A stretch of DNA of 14,960 bases from Actinomycetes bacterium. GTDB taxonomy: Bacteria > Actinomycetota > Actinomycetes > Mycobacteriales > Mycobacteriaceae. Where the stretch lies: assembly GCA_022600695.1 (NCBI GenBank), contig JAHZJY010000375.1:1-14960 (forward strand), read 5' to 3'. Below the pieces are notes generated by a model that worked only from the letters and a program-made list of their open reading frames with translations, did not search any database and had not been told where the DNA came from. Shown piece by piece: positions 1 to 7,931 of the stretch; the stretch's first letter is position 1; the number at the start of each line of letters is the position of its first letter. The position numbers and the translations under genes were made by a program.

Positions 1-1400
1 ACCGCCAGCCGAGCGGCATCCACCCGGTTCACCTGGCCCATCCCCACCCCGACGGTCGCACCATCGGTCGCGATCACGATCGCGTTGGATTTCACCGCCC
101 GGCAGGTACGCCAGGCGAACGCCAGGTCGGCCAGGGTCCCGTCGTCGGCCGCATCGCCGGCCGCCAGCGTCCAATTAGCCGGATCATCCCCCGGATCGTC
201 CAGGCCATCGCGTTCCTGCATGAGCAACCCGCCGGCGATCTGGCGGATCTCCACTCCGTCGATCGCGGGTTCGGAGGCCAACAGCACCCGAATGTTCTTT
301 TTCCGGGCGAGGACTTCCACCGCACCCTCCTCGTAGGCCGGGGCGACGATGACCTCCGTGAAAATCTCCGAAACCCGCTCGGCCATCTCCCGGGTGACTT
401 CGGTGTTCGTCGCGATCACCCCGCCGAACGCGCTCAGGGGATCGCACTCGTGTGCCTTACGGTGGGCATCGGCCACCGATGCCCGCGAGATCGCGATACC
501 GCACGGATTGGCATGCTTGACGATCGCCACGCAGATCTCCTGATGGTCGAAAGCGGCCCGCCATGCCGCATCCGCGTCGGTGAAGTTGTTGTAGCTCATC
601 TCTTTGCCGTGTAGCTGCAGTGCCTGCGCCAAGCCGGGCCAGCCGGCATCGTCGCTGTAGAGAGCTGCCCGCTGGTGCGGGTTCTCGCCGTACCTCAGCA
701 CCGAGGTGCGCCGCCAGTTGCGGCCCAGCCAGGGGGGCAGATCCGCGGGCGCCTCACCGTGCTCCCGGCCGCTTCCCGGAACCTGTTCAGGCGCCAGCAC
801 CCCGCCCATCCAACTGGCCACGGCAATGTCGTATTCAGCGGTGTGGCGAAACGCCAACGCCGCCAACTTCTTCCGCTCGGCAAGGGTGAAGCCACCCCCC
901 CGGATGGCGGCCAGCACACCCTCATAGCCCAGCGGTTCGACGACGACCGCGACACTGGCATGGTTCTTGGCCGCCGCCCGAACCATCGAGGGGCCACCGA
1001 TATCGATTTGCTCCACGCACTCCTCGATCTCGGCTCCGGAGTCCACCGTTTCGCTGAACGGGTAGAGGTTGGCCACAACGAGGTCGAACGGCTCGATCTT
1101 CAGCTTCTCCAGCGCCCCGATGTGCTCGGGGTTGCGGGTGTCGGCCAGCAGGCCGGCGTGGATATGCGGATGCAGGGTCTTGACCCGGCCGTCGAGCACC
1201 TCCGGAAAGCCGGTGACAAACTCCACTGGAGTTACCGGAATTCCCTTGTCGGCAATCGTTTTGGCCGTCGAACCGGTCGACACGATATCGACGCCGGCCT
1301 CATGCAGGCCCTGCGCGAGCGGAATCAGGCCGCTCTTGTCGTACACGCTGATCAGGGCACGCCGGATCGCCTTCTTCCCGTTCAGCGTCTGCGTCGTCAT
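1..1400 (-). CDS. purH: PurH, bifunctional AICAR formyltransferase / IMP cyclohydrolase (3' end outside window)
   Basis: PurH catalyses the last two steps of IMP synthesis in the cytoplasm: formylation of AICAR with 10-formyl-tetrahydrofolate, then cyclisation to IMP. Translation from the ATG at 1400 gives [20 protein letters not shown], then the methylglyoxal-synthase-like IMP cyclohydrolase domain (about residues 10-150, with [21 protein letters not shown] and NLYPF). The AICAR transformylase domain follows, with [15 protein letters not shown] and VKHANPCG (about 294-301), whose Lys-His pair is catalytic in the family. About 466 codons are present; the family is usually about 520 residues, so only the last 10 percent or so is missing off the left edge. 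The start codon overlaps the purN stop as ATGA, which indicates translational coupling. No frameshift was seen. Identification is from recognised family sequence and synteny. Confidence 0.97.
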   Translation of the reverse strand, partial: MTTQTLNGKKAIRRALISVYDKSGLIPLAQGLHEAGVDIVSTGSTAKTIADKGIPVTPVEFVTGFPEVLDGRVKTLHPHIHAGLLADTRNPEHIGALEKLKIEPFDLVVANLYPFSETVDSGAEIEECVEQIDIGGPSMVRAAAKNHASVAVVVEPLGYEGVLAAIRGGGFTLAERKKLAALAFRHTAEYDIAVASWMGGVLAPEQVPGSGREHGEAPADLPPWLGRNWRRTSVLRYGENPHQRAALYSDDAGWPGLAQALQLHGKEMSYNNFTDADAAWRAAFDHQEICVAIVKHANPCGIAISRASVADAHRKAHECDPLSAFGGVIATNTEVTREMAERVSEIFTEVIVAPAYEEGAVEVLARKKNIRVLLASEPAIDGVEIRQIAGGLLMQERDGLDDPGDDPANWTLAAGDAADDGTLADLAFAWRTCRAVKSNAIVIATDGATVGVGMGQVNRVDAARLA

Positions 1401-2038
1401 GCTTCCACCATTCCCAGGGTCGCCTTTCTGCCACTCCATATCGCACCGCGCTCCGCAAGCTCGGCCAGCACGTCCACCAACAGTCGCCGTTCGACTACTT
1501 TGATCCGCTCATGCAGTTTCTGCTCGGTGTCGTCTCCATGGACGTCGACAGCCTGCTGGGCCAAGATCGGCCCGGTATCCATCCCGGCGTCGACCAGATG
1601 AACCGTACATCCGCTGATCCTGACCCCGTAGTCCAGCGCGTCGGCCACCGCGTGCGCCCCCGGGAAGGACGGCAGCAGCGCGGGGTGGGTGTTGACGACT
1701 CGGCCGGGGAACCGGGAAAGGAACTCCGGCCCAAGTATTTTCATGAATCCGGCCGATACGACCAGGTCGGGTGTGTACCTCGCGGTCGCCTCGGTGATCG
1801 CGCTGTCCCAGGACGCCCGGTCCCGGTGCTCACCGAGGCGGACACGATAGTGCGGAATACCGGAGTCGGCCGCGATCTGGGCGGCCCGGCAGTCCCGGTC
1901 GACCCCGACCGCGACAACCCGTCCGGGATAGTCACCGACCGCGGCCTCGAGCAGGAATTCGAGCAAGGACCCGGCACCCGATGCCAGCACCACCAGGCGG
2001 GCCGGCGCGCTCGGCGGCACGCGGATCGGTTCGGGCAC
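1397..2038 (-). CDS. purN: PurN, phosphoribosylglycinamide formyltransferase
   Basis: PurN transfers a formyl group from 10-formyl-tetrahydrofolate to GAR, giving FGAR, the third step of purine synthesis. The 213-residue product has the usual family length. Seen features are the phosphate-binding loop ASGAGS (19-24), the catalytic segment [12 protein letters not shown] starting at N116 (N116 and H118 match E. coli Asn106 and His108), and [12 protein letters not shown] with D154 matching the catalytic Asp144. The start is a GTG at 2038, 10 nt after the upstream perM stop. No good Shine-Dalgarno precedes it, so re-initiation after perM is plausible. The stop overlaps the purH start by 4 nt. The N-terminal tail before RLVVLASG resembles the mycobacterial PurN extension, which supports this start. 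Confidence 0.96.
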   Translation of the reverse strand: MPEPIRVPPSAPARLVVLASGAGSLLEFLLEAAVGDYPGRVVAVGVDRDCRAAQIAADSGIPHYRVRLGEHRDRASWDSAITEATARYTPDLVVSAGFMKILGPEFLSRFPGRVVNTHPALLPSFPGAHAVADALDYGVRISGCTVHLVDAGMDTGPILAQQAVDVHGDDTEQKLHERIKVVERRLLVDVLAELAERGAIWSGRKATLGMVEA

Positions 2039-2048
2039 GGCGATGAGC

Positions 2049-3569
2049 CTAACCGGAGCCCACCGGCGGCAACGGGCCGTCGGTGTCGATATCGGCGTCG
2101 ACGAACATCAGGTCCTCGACATCGGTGAGGTCCGGCGCCGGTCTCACCGGGGGAGGCGGCGGCCCGGGCTCGGGCGCGGCCTTCGCATCCTGCTCACCAT
2201 CCGGCCCGGCTGTCTCCGTGGGCTCAGCGGTCTCGCCGGTGTCACCGGCCTGAGCGGCCTCGCCGACCTCAGCGGTCTCGTCGGTATCACCGGCCTCAGC
2301 TGCCTCGCCGGTCTGCTGCGGAACCGACTCTGCGGGATCGCCGGGATCGGATGCACTCCGGCTGCCAGGTTCCCGAACCTGGTCCACCGAGTCCGGCGGG
2401 TCTGGCCGCGCCGCCGGAGCCGGCCGGCGGCTGATCCCGCCGGTCATCACCACAGTCAGCGCTCCGATCAGGAAGAACCAGAAGAACACCCCCGGCCCGA
2501 AGGTGGCCTGATCGACTCCGACCCGGCCGAAGTTGCCCAGCTGACCGCCGCCCGCCAGCGCCAGCAGGGCCAGGCCGACTGCTGCGAGCAGGGCCGCCAC
2601 CGCGAGCTTCGCGAACGCCAGCGGGAACGGCAGCGGCCGGCGCGCACACTGCTGGCCGACGGCGACTCCGGAGGCCGCGCCGACTATCAGCAATGCCACC
2701 CAGATCGGCCCGAGCGGAGGAGTCGGAACTGCGGCCAGGATCGGCAGCGCGGGAATGTCGCCGCCGAAGACCGTGAACGAACTGAATGTCGCGAAACCGA
2801 TATGGGCGCTGGAACCCACTGCCACCGCGGCGGCGCCGAGCACCACATTGGGCAGGTAGAGCAGCGAGAGCAGGCTCAGGCTGAGCTGGCCGAAGAACGA
2901 GTCGGTGATGCCGAACAGCTCATGCATGGTCCGCCAGTGCACGATCAGCGAGACCGCGAGAACCGCGCAGGACAGTGCCAGCAGCGTCGCCGCCCCGATG
3001 ATCGCCGGGCGCACGGCGTCGGTGAGCCACCCGGGCAGACCCAACCGTGTCAACAGCCGGCCGCGCACGCGGGAGCCCACCCCGATCAGCGCGCCGAGAC
3101 CGTGGACGGCAAGAACACCGCTGAATGCCGGCAATGCGTTCGGAGTCTGTAGTTCGGTGATCACCGACGCCGCATCGTGGACGATGGCCAGTGACAACGC
3201 GGTGAGGAACAGCGGACCGCCCAGCGCTGCGGCCACGATCCAGCGGATGACGAACCACGACCCCCGCGGCGGGGTCACCCCGGCGGTGCTGCGTGCGGTC
3301 CCCCAGACCATCAGGACCGCCGGTATGAGCGGCAGGACGCCGATCTGCTGACCGGCGATCGAGACGGGCACCAGATGGACGGCGAGCCACACGCTGGAGA
3401 CCGCACCGAGGGTCCCGGTCAGCTCGCTGTTGGCGACCACCAGTTGCACGAGAATGACAGCGGCGATGATGACAAACGCCACCAGGGACGGGCCGAAGGC
3501 GACCCGCACCAAGTCACGAGGCTGGGGGGAACCGGCTGTCGACGGAACCCTGTCCTCCATCCCTGTCAC
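2049..3569 (-). CDS. perM: PerM-like polytopic membrane protein (DUF6350 family, Rv0955 homologue)
   Basis: This is an integral membrane protein of 506 residues. I see about ten hydrophobic segments (roughly 25-46, 55-72, 75-90, 108-131, 148-165, 187-211, 229-253, 285-305, 318-338 and 358-377), followed by a long hydrophilic tail (380-506) rich in Pro, Glu, Ala and Asp that ends in an acidic DLTDVEDLMFVDADID stretch. By sequence and position it corresponds to M. tuberculosis Rv0955/PerM, reported to be needed for cell division under low magnesium and for persistence in mice. The biochemical activity is unknown. The called start is GTG at 3569; an in-frame ATG three codons later (3560) is equally possible, as neither has a clear Shine-Dalgarno. 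It lies 22 nt after the Rv0954-like gene and 10 nt before purN, probably in one operon. The tail holds a duplicated 15-residue unit. Confidence 0.9.
   Translation of the reverse strand: MTGMEDRVPSTAGSPQPRDLVRVAFGPSLVAFVIIAAVILVQLVVANSELTGTLGAVSSVWLAVHLVPVSIAGQQIGVLPLIPAVLMVWGTARSTAGVTPPRGSWFVIRWIVAAALGGPLFLTALSLAIVHDAASVITELQTPNALPAFSGVLAVHGLGALIGVGSRVRGRLLTRLGLPGWLTDAVRPAIIGAATLLALSCAVLAVSLIVHWRTMHELFGITDSFFGQLSLSLLSLLYLPNVVLGAAAVAVGSSAHIGFATFSSFTVFGGDIPALPILAAVPTPPLGPIWVALLIVGAASGVAVGQQCARRPLPFPLAFAKLAVAALLAAVGLALLALAGGGQLGNFGRVGVDQATFGPGVFFWFFLIGALTVVMTGGISRRPAPAARPDPPDSVDQVREPGSRSASDPGDPAESVPQQTGEAAEAGDTDETAEVGEAAQAGDTGETAEPTETAGPDGEQDAKAAPEPGPPPPPVRPAPDLTDVEDLMFVDADIDTDGPLPPVGSG
2220..2309 (-). 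repeat. Two-copy 45-bp in-frame tandem repeat in perM
   Basis: Residues 421-435 (GEAAEAGDTDETAEV) and 436-450 (GEAAQAGDTGETAEP) of the PerM-like protein are tandem copies with 12 of 15 identical, encoded by 2265-2309 and 2220-2264. The unit is acidic and Ala/Thr-rich with no hydrophobic segment, in the predicted soluble C-terminal tail. An in-frame 45-bp duplication changes tail length without breaking the gene. Confidence 0.85.
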
Positions 3570-3591
3570 TGCTCAGGTCTGGACCGCTCGA

Positions 3592-4386
3592 TCAGGACGG
3601 CGCCGAACCGGAGGACGGGGCCGGGCCGGAGGATGGCTCCGCGGACGGCTGCGGCGAACCCGCCCCGGACTGCGGTGGGTAACTGGGAATACCGGTCGGC
3701 GGGGTGTCCGGGGCACTGGTGTCAGGCTGGGGATAGCCGCCCCCGGGGTACCCGCCCGGGTAGGGCGTCGGGTAGCCGGGACGCTGCGGAGGCGCCTGAC
3801 CGGTGGCGCCGGGCTGTCCGGTCTGGCCCCCGGGCTGTCCGTAATATCCGCCCGGCGGCGGACCGTACGGTGCGTACTGCGGCCGGGGGGCCGCCGAGGT
3901 CAGCACGCCCGACTCGAACAGCAGCGCAGACACGGCCGCGGCGGACTGCAGCAGGGTGAATCCCAGCACCAGCCACAAGGCCCAGCCGACGGAGAAACCG
4001 TTCGGCCGGTTGATGACCTGACCGATGACCAGCAAGACCGCCAGCACGGCGGTCACCGCGACCATGGCGGTGTAGGGCTTCGACTTCGGCAGCAGGCTCA
4101 CGGCTGCCAGCAGAGCGGAAAACAGCGCGGCGACGGTCCAGTAGCTCAGACCGCTCGCGGTGAACTGGGCTCCGCCGAAAGGCCCGATATCGGCGTTGAT
4201 ACTCAACAACGGGCCGAAACTCGCCAAGTAGGCGGCCAGGCCCAGAACAACCACGCCCCAGGTGAAGTAGACCGGCGTCTTGGCGGGCGCGGCGACAGGC
4301 GCCGGGTAGGCCGGTCCCATCGGACCGCCGTAACCGCCCGGTTGCTGCGGGGCCGGGTAGCCCGGATTGGTGGGCGGGTAGGTCAT
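3592..4386 (-). CDS. Rv0954-like four-TM membrane protein with Pro/Gly/Tyr-rich tails (DUF5336 type)
   Basis: The 264-residue protein has a Pro/Gly/Tyr-rich N-terminus (1-37, with PGYPAPQQPGGYGGP), four hydrophobic segments (about 41-62, 80-99, 106-126 and 132-157) and a long low-complexity tail (165-264) of Gly, Pro, Tyr, Gln and Ser. This matches M. tuberculosis Rv0954, described as a member of the mycobacterial division complex; no enzymatic motif is visible. The ATG at 4386 is preceded by a good Shine-Dalgarno (GAGGAGA, about 4 nt away). It is the first gene of the probable Rv0954-perM-purN-purH operon and is transcribed divergently from the F420-type oxidoreductase across a 153-bp gap. 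The tails resemble disordered scaffolding segments of other actinobacterial envelope proteins, so a scaffolding role is inferred. Confidence 0.9.
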   Translation of the reverse strand: MTYPPTNPGYPAPQQPGGYGGPMGPAYPAPVAAPAKTPVYFTWGVVVLGLAAYLASFGPLLSINADIGPFGGAQFTASGLSYWTVAALFSALLAAVSLLPKSKPYTAMVAVTAVLAVLLVIGQVINRPNGFSVGWALWLVLGFTLLQSAAAVSALLFESGVLTSAAPRPQYAPYGPPPGGYYGQPGGQTGQPGATGQAPPQRPGYPTPYPGGYPGGGYPQPDTSAPDTPPTGIPSYPPQSGAGSPQPSAEPSSGPAPSSGSAPS

Positions 4387-4503
4387 GGTCTCTCCTCACA
4401 GGTAGCGGAGCCCACGCTAGCGCACCCGGTGCCGACAACGGCCCATCGACAGCCATCCGCCGCGCCGCGGGTCATCGGAACGGGGCCCGTGCCGGCGGCG
4501 GAC

Positions 4504-4532
4504 TTGTCCACTACGCTAGAACACGTTCTAAT
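4504..4532 (+). promoter_or_regulatory. Predicted SigA-type promoter, probably leaderless, for the 4540 gene
   Basis: TTGTCC (4504-4509) and TCTAAT (4527-4532) are separated by 17 bp, the ideal SigA spacing. The -10 ends 7 nt before the ATG at 4540, so transcription would begin at or next to the start codon. No Shine-Dalgarno lies between the promoter and the ATG, consistent with a leaderless mRNA, which is common in mycobacteria. Confidence 0.55.
4517..4530. promoter_or_regulatory. KstR-type operator (TAGAAC-AC-GTTCTA)
   Basis: TAGAACACGTTCTA has perfect 6-bp inverted arms around a 2-nt centre and fits the published KstR motif TNNAACNNGTTNNA at every fixed position. KstR is the TetR-family repressor of sterol and lipid catabolism genes in mycobacteria, released by 3-oxo-cholestenoyl-CoA-type ligands. 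The site overlaps the predicted -10 and lies between it and the -35, a position suited to repression. Assignment to KstR rather than another TetR protein is inference from the motif. Confidence 0.65.
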
Positions 4533-4539
4533 TCACCCC

Positions 4540-5388
4540 ATGGATCATGGCCTCGTCCTGTTCACCAGCGACCGCGGGATCGCGCCGGCGGCGGCGGCCA
4601 AGCTTGCCGACGACCACGGCTTCAGTACCTTCTACGTGCCGGAGCACACCCACATCCCGGTCAGGCGGGAGGCCGCGCACCCCACCACCGGTGACGAGTC
4701 GCTGCCCGACGACCGCTATCTGCGAACCCTCGACCCATGGGTCAGCCTCGCCACCGCGGCGGCCGTCACCACGCGGGTCCGACTGTCCACCGCCGTGGCG
4801 CTGCCCGTGGAGCATGATCCGATCAGCCTGGCGAAGACCATTGCCACCCTGGATCACCTCTCCCACGGCCGGGTCAGCCTGGGCGTCGGATTCGGCTGGA
4901 ACACCGATGAACTGGCCGACCACAATGTTCCGCCCGGCCGGCGGCGCACCATGTTGCGTGAGTACATCGAGGCAATGCGTGCGCTCTGGACCGAGGAGGA
5001 GGCCGCCTACCAGGGTGAATTCGTCACCTTCGGACCCAGTTGGGCATGGCCCAAACCCGTGCAGTCCCACCTTCCGGTCCTCGTCGGCGCGGCCGGCACG
5101 GAGAAGAACTTCAAGTGGATCGCCCGGTCAGCCGACGGCTGGATCACCACACCCCGCGATGTCAACATCGACGAACCGGTTCGACTGTTGCAGGACACCT
5201 GGGCCGCCGCCGGTCGTGCGGGAAAACCGCAGATCGTCGCGTTGGACTTCAAGCCAGTCGCCGAAAAGCTCGAACATTGGCGGCAGATCGGGGTCACCGA
5301 GGTGCTGTTCGGGCTGCCGGACAAACCGGCCGGCGAGGTCGCCGCCTATGTCGAACGGCTGGCCGGGAAACTCTCGGCGATGAACTGA
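4540..5388 (+). CDS. LLM-class, probably F420-dependent, oxidoreductase (Rv0953c homologue)
   Basis: The 282-residue product belongs to the bacterial luciferase-like (LLM) superfamily, in the F420-dependent group common in mycobacteria; the substrate is unknown. Family marks are the N-terminal strand MDHGLVLFTSDRG, FYVPEHTHIPV (31-41), the LLM core LDHLSHGRVSLGVGFGW (104-120), REYIEAMRALW (140-150) and HLPVLVGAAGT with SADGWITTP (177-205). The frame stays open more than 1 kb upstream opposite perM and the Rv0954-like gene. The ATG at 4540 is chosen because homology begins there, the length matches Rv0953c (about 282 residues) and the predicted promoter ends just before it. The KstR-type operator suggests derepression during sterol or lipid growth. 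Its stop lies 13 nt from the convergent TLP1 stop. Confidence 0.93.
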   Translation: MDHGLVLFTSDRGIAPAAAAKLADDHGFSTFYVPEHTHIPVRREAAHPTTGDESLPDDRYLRTLDPWVSLATAAAVTTRVRLSTAVALPVEHDPISLAKTIATLDHLSHGRVSLGVGFGWNTDELADHNVPPGRRRTMLREYIEAMRALWTEEEAAYQGEFVTFGPSWAWPKPVQSHLPVLVGAAGTEKNFKWIARSADGWITTPRDVNIDEPVRLLQDTWAAAGRAGKPQIVALDFKPVAEKLEHWRQIGVTEVLFGLPDKPAGEVAAYVERLAGKLSAMN

Positions 5389-5401
5389 CGCCGGTATGCC
5401 G

Positions 5402-6928
5402 TCAGGCCGGCACGGCCCGGTTGCCCTGCTCGGTCGGCGACACCCGGACAGTGACCCCCAGCGGGTCACCCACGCTGAGCAGTTCCACCAGGTCCGGGTC
5501 GTCTACCAGGGCCAGAAACCGGCTGCCGTCGGAAACCAGGCGACCGATGATGATGCCGGTGCGAACCGGCCAGTCGTAGCGGACCGTGTAGGTCTCCACG
5601 GTGCCGTCGCCCCGGGCCAACCGGGTCACCGGTGTCCGGGGCCGGTCGGCGACCTCGGCGCACAGCCGAGCGCTGTTGTCCGGCACCCACCCACCCGGCT
5701 CGGTGGAATACACCCCGACCGAGTACTTGCTGATGATGCCGCCGTTGGCCGCGACCAGACCGAACGCGCCCGGCGCGACACGCATCCGGGCCACCGTCTC
5801 GGCGACCGCATGTAGCGAATAGTTGTTTCCGGGCCCACCGAAGTAGGGCAATCCGCCGGTGAGCGTCAACCCCCGGGGGTCATCGGTAGCCAACTCCATC
5901 CCGTCGCAGAAGTTGAACACCGGGACCGGAAAACAGCTGTAGAGATCAAATGTGGAGACGTCATCGATCCCGATACCGGCCACCGCGAGTGCTTCGCGCA
6001 CCGCAAGGATCGACGCCGAGTTGAAGCTCAGGTCCGCCCGATCGAGTAGCGGCTGATCCACCAGATCGGCATGCCCGCGCAGGTAGACCCAGCTCTGCTC
6101 GGCCACACCGAGACGGCGCGCGGCGGCCACCGACATCAGCACTGCGGCCGCACCCTGATTCACCTGGTCCCGGGCCACCATCAGCCGCGGATACGGGTCA
6201 CAGATCATCCGGTTGCCCGCGTCGACCGTCAAGATTTCCGCTGCGGAACGCTCTACCGGAGAGGCCGAAAAAGGATTGTGCGCAGCCACTTTCGTGAACG
6301 GCGCGAATAGTTCGGCCATCGAGCGACGGTAGTCGGCGACACCGAGGCCGACCCGCGCGCGGCGGGCGTTCTCCAGCAGGCCGTACTGAGCCGGTGCGCC
6401 GACGAGGCCGTGGGCGACCGTGTAGTCGTCGAAAAGACCCTCGTAACCGAAGCCGCGATCGGTGAGTTCACCACTGACGTTCTCGGTGTGGTCCGGCTTT
6501 TCCGCACGGTCGGCGAAATAGCGAAGGGTGGAACCATTCTCCGAACCGAACACCAGCACCACATCGGCCTCACCCGCTGCAATCGATCCGGCGAATTCGG
6601 TGATCGCATGCTGTGGGCCCTGCCCGCCGATCGGCTCAAGCACCGCCCTGGTCGGTGACACCCCGACACGTCCTGCCACCGAACGGGGGTAGTTGGTCGA
6701 GCGGCCCAGCGGAGCCATCCCCCGGCCGGATATCTCGAACTGCCGCATCGCCACGACGGTGTCGACCGCGTCGGCCACTGCGGCCGGCAACCCGGTGTCA
6801 CACAACGCCGCCGACGCCGCAGCGGCGGCCAGCTCCACGGCCGACATACCGCGATAGCCGGGGTCGTCGATATGTTCGGTGAACTGCCCGACACCGACAA
6901 TCACCGGAGTCCGCGAATCGACGATCAC
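5402..6928 (-). CDS. Thiolase-like protein type 1 (TLP1) with C-terminal OB-type domain; lacks thiolase catalytic residues
   Basis: The 508-residue protein has the thiolase double fold (N-half about 5-260 beginning TPVIVGVGQF; C-half about 275-410 with DLYSCFPVPVFNF, GGLPYFGGPGNNYSLHA and LVAANGGIISKYSVG) plus an extra domain (about 430-500). This architecture matches thiolase-like protein type 1, known from an M. smegmatis structure. The thiolase nucleophilic Cys position reads PIGGQGPQ (99-106), the GHP histidine becomes GGP, and the C-terminal Cys-Gly-Gly motif becomes ANGG, so normal thiolase chemistry is unlikely. A CoA- or acyl-CoA-binding role is inferred. GTG 6928 is preferred over GTG 6934, because the latter sits inside the strong Shine-Dalgarno AAGGAGGTGA; 6928 has correct spacing. 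It follows sucD by about 100 nt with a hairpin in between and is convergent with the LLM gene. Confidence 0.88.
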   Translation of the reverse strand: MIVDSRTPVIVGVGQFTEHIDDPGYRGMSAVELAAAAASAALCDTGLPAAVADAVDTVVAMRQFEISGRGMAPLGRSTNYPRSVAGRVGVSPTRAVLEPIGGQGPQHAITEFAGSIAAGEADVVLVFGSENGSTLRYFADRAEKPDHTENVSGELTDRGFGYEGLFDDYTVAHGLVGAPAQYGLLENARRARVGLGVADYRRSMAELFAPFTKVAAHNPFSASPVERSAAEILTVDAGNRMICDPYPRLMVARDQVNQGAAAVLMSVAAARRLGVAEQSWVYLRGHADLVDQPLLDRADLSFNSASILAVREALAVAGIGIDDVSTFDLYSCFPVPVFNFCDGMELATDDPRGLTLTGGLPYFGGPGNNYSLHAVAETVARMRVAPGAFGLVAANGGIISKYSVGVYSTEPGGWVPDNSARLCAEVADRPRTPVTRLARGDGTVETYTVRYDWPVRTGIIIGRLVSDGSRFLALVDDPDLVELLSVGDPLGVTVRVSPTEQGNRAVPA

Positions 6929-6930
6929 GG

Positions 6931-6940
6931 TCACCTCCTT
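6931..6940 (-). promoter_or_regulatory. Extended Shine-Dalgarno that sets the TLP1 start
   Basis: On the minus strand AAGGAGGTGA is a 10-nt perfect complement to the 16S rRNA 3' end. It overlaps the GTG at 6934, ruling that codon out as start, and its GGAGG core is 5 nt before the GTG at 6928. Most of it is also paired in the long inverted repeat at 6934-7011. Confidence 0.75.
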
Positions 6941-7011
6941 CCGGCGAGCAGACGTAAAGGGGGCCGGACACGCCGTGTTGGAGAGCCTTTTGCGTCTGCT
7001 CGCGAAGGAGG
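6934..7011 (-). repeat. Long imperfect inverted repeat: terminator-like hairpin that can mask the TLP1 ribosome binding site
   Basis: On the plus strand CCTCCTTC (6934-6941), a 2-nt bulge, then GCGAGCAGACG (6944-6954) are matched by CGTCTGCTCGC (6993-7003) and GAAGGAGG (7004-7011). Inner pairing AAA/TTT and GG/CC extends it to about 24 pairs with one mismatch and one bulge. The loop (6961-6985) contains a small nested ACAC-GGC-GTGT hairpin. In the sucD-to-TLP1 transcript the 3' arm contains the AAGGAGG of TLP1. It may also end sucCD transcription, although no U-tract follows. From memory, GCGAGCAGACGCAAAA-like palindromes recur between mycobacterial genes; I could not verify that here. Confidence 0.8.
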
Positions 7012-7026
7012 GTTGCTCGCCCAGCG

Positions 7027-7929
<903 letters not shown>

Positions 7930-7931
7930 GG

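Noticed and set aside
2043..3152. Plus-strand open frame containing a leucine-rich-looking run (LSGLAGVTGLSGLADLSGL)
   Set aside because: It is the antisense shadow of the 45-bp repeat and tail of perM; the minus-strand frame encodes a recognised membrane protein.
3430..4539. 370-codon open extension in frame with the LLM oxidoreductase
   Set aside because: It is antisense to the Rv0954-like gene and perM, has low-complexity Arg/Gly-rich translation, and homology, length and promoter all place the start at 4540.
5386..5404. Small palindrome spanning the convergent LLM and TLP1 stops (TGACG...CGTCA)
   Set aside because: Only five pairs with a 9-nt loop; too weak to call a terminator.
6929..6934. 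GTG at 6934 as start of TLP1
   Set aside because: The codon lies inside the Shine-Dalgarno AAGGAGGTGA; GTG 6928 has proper spacing.
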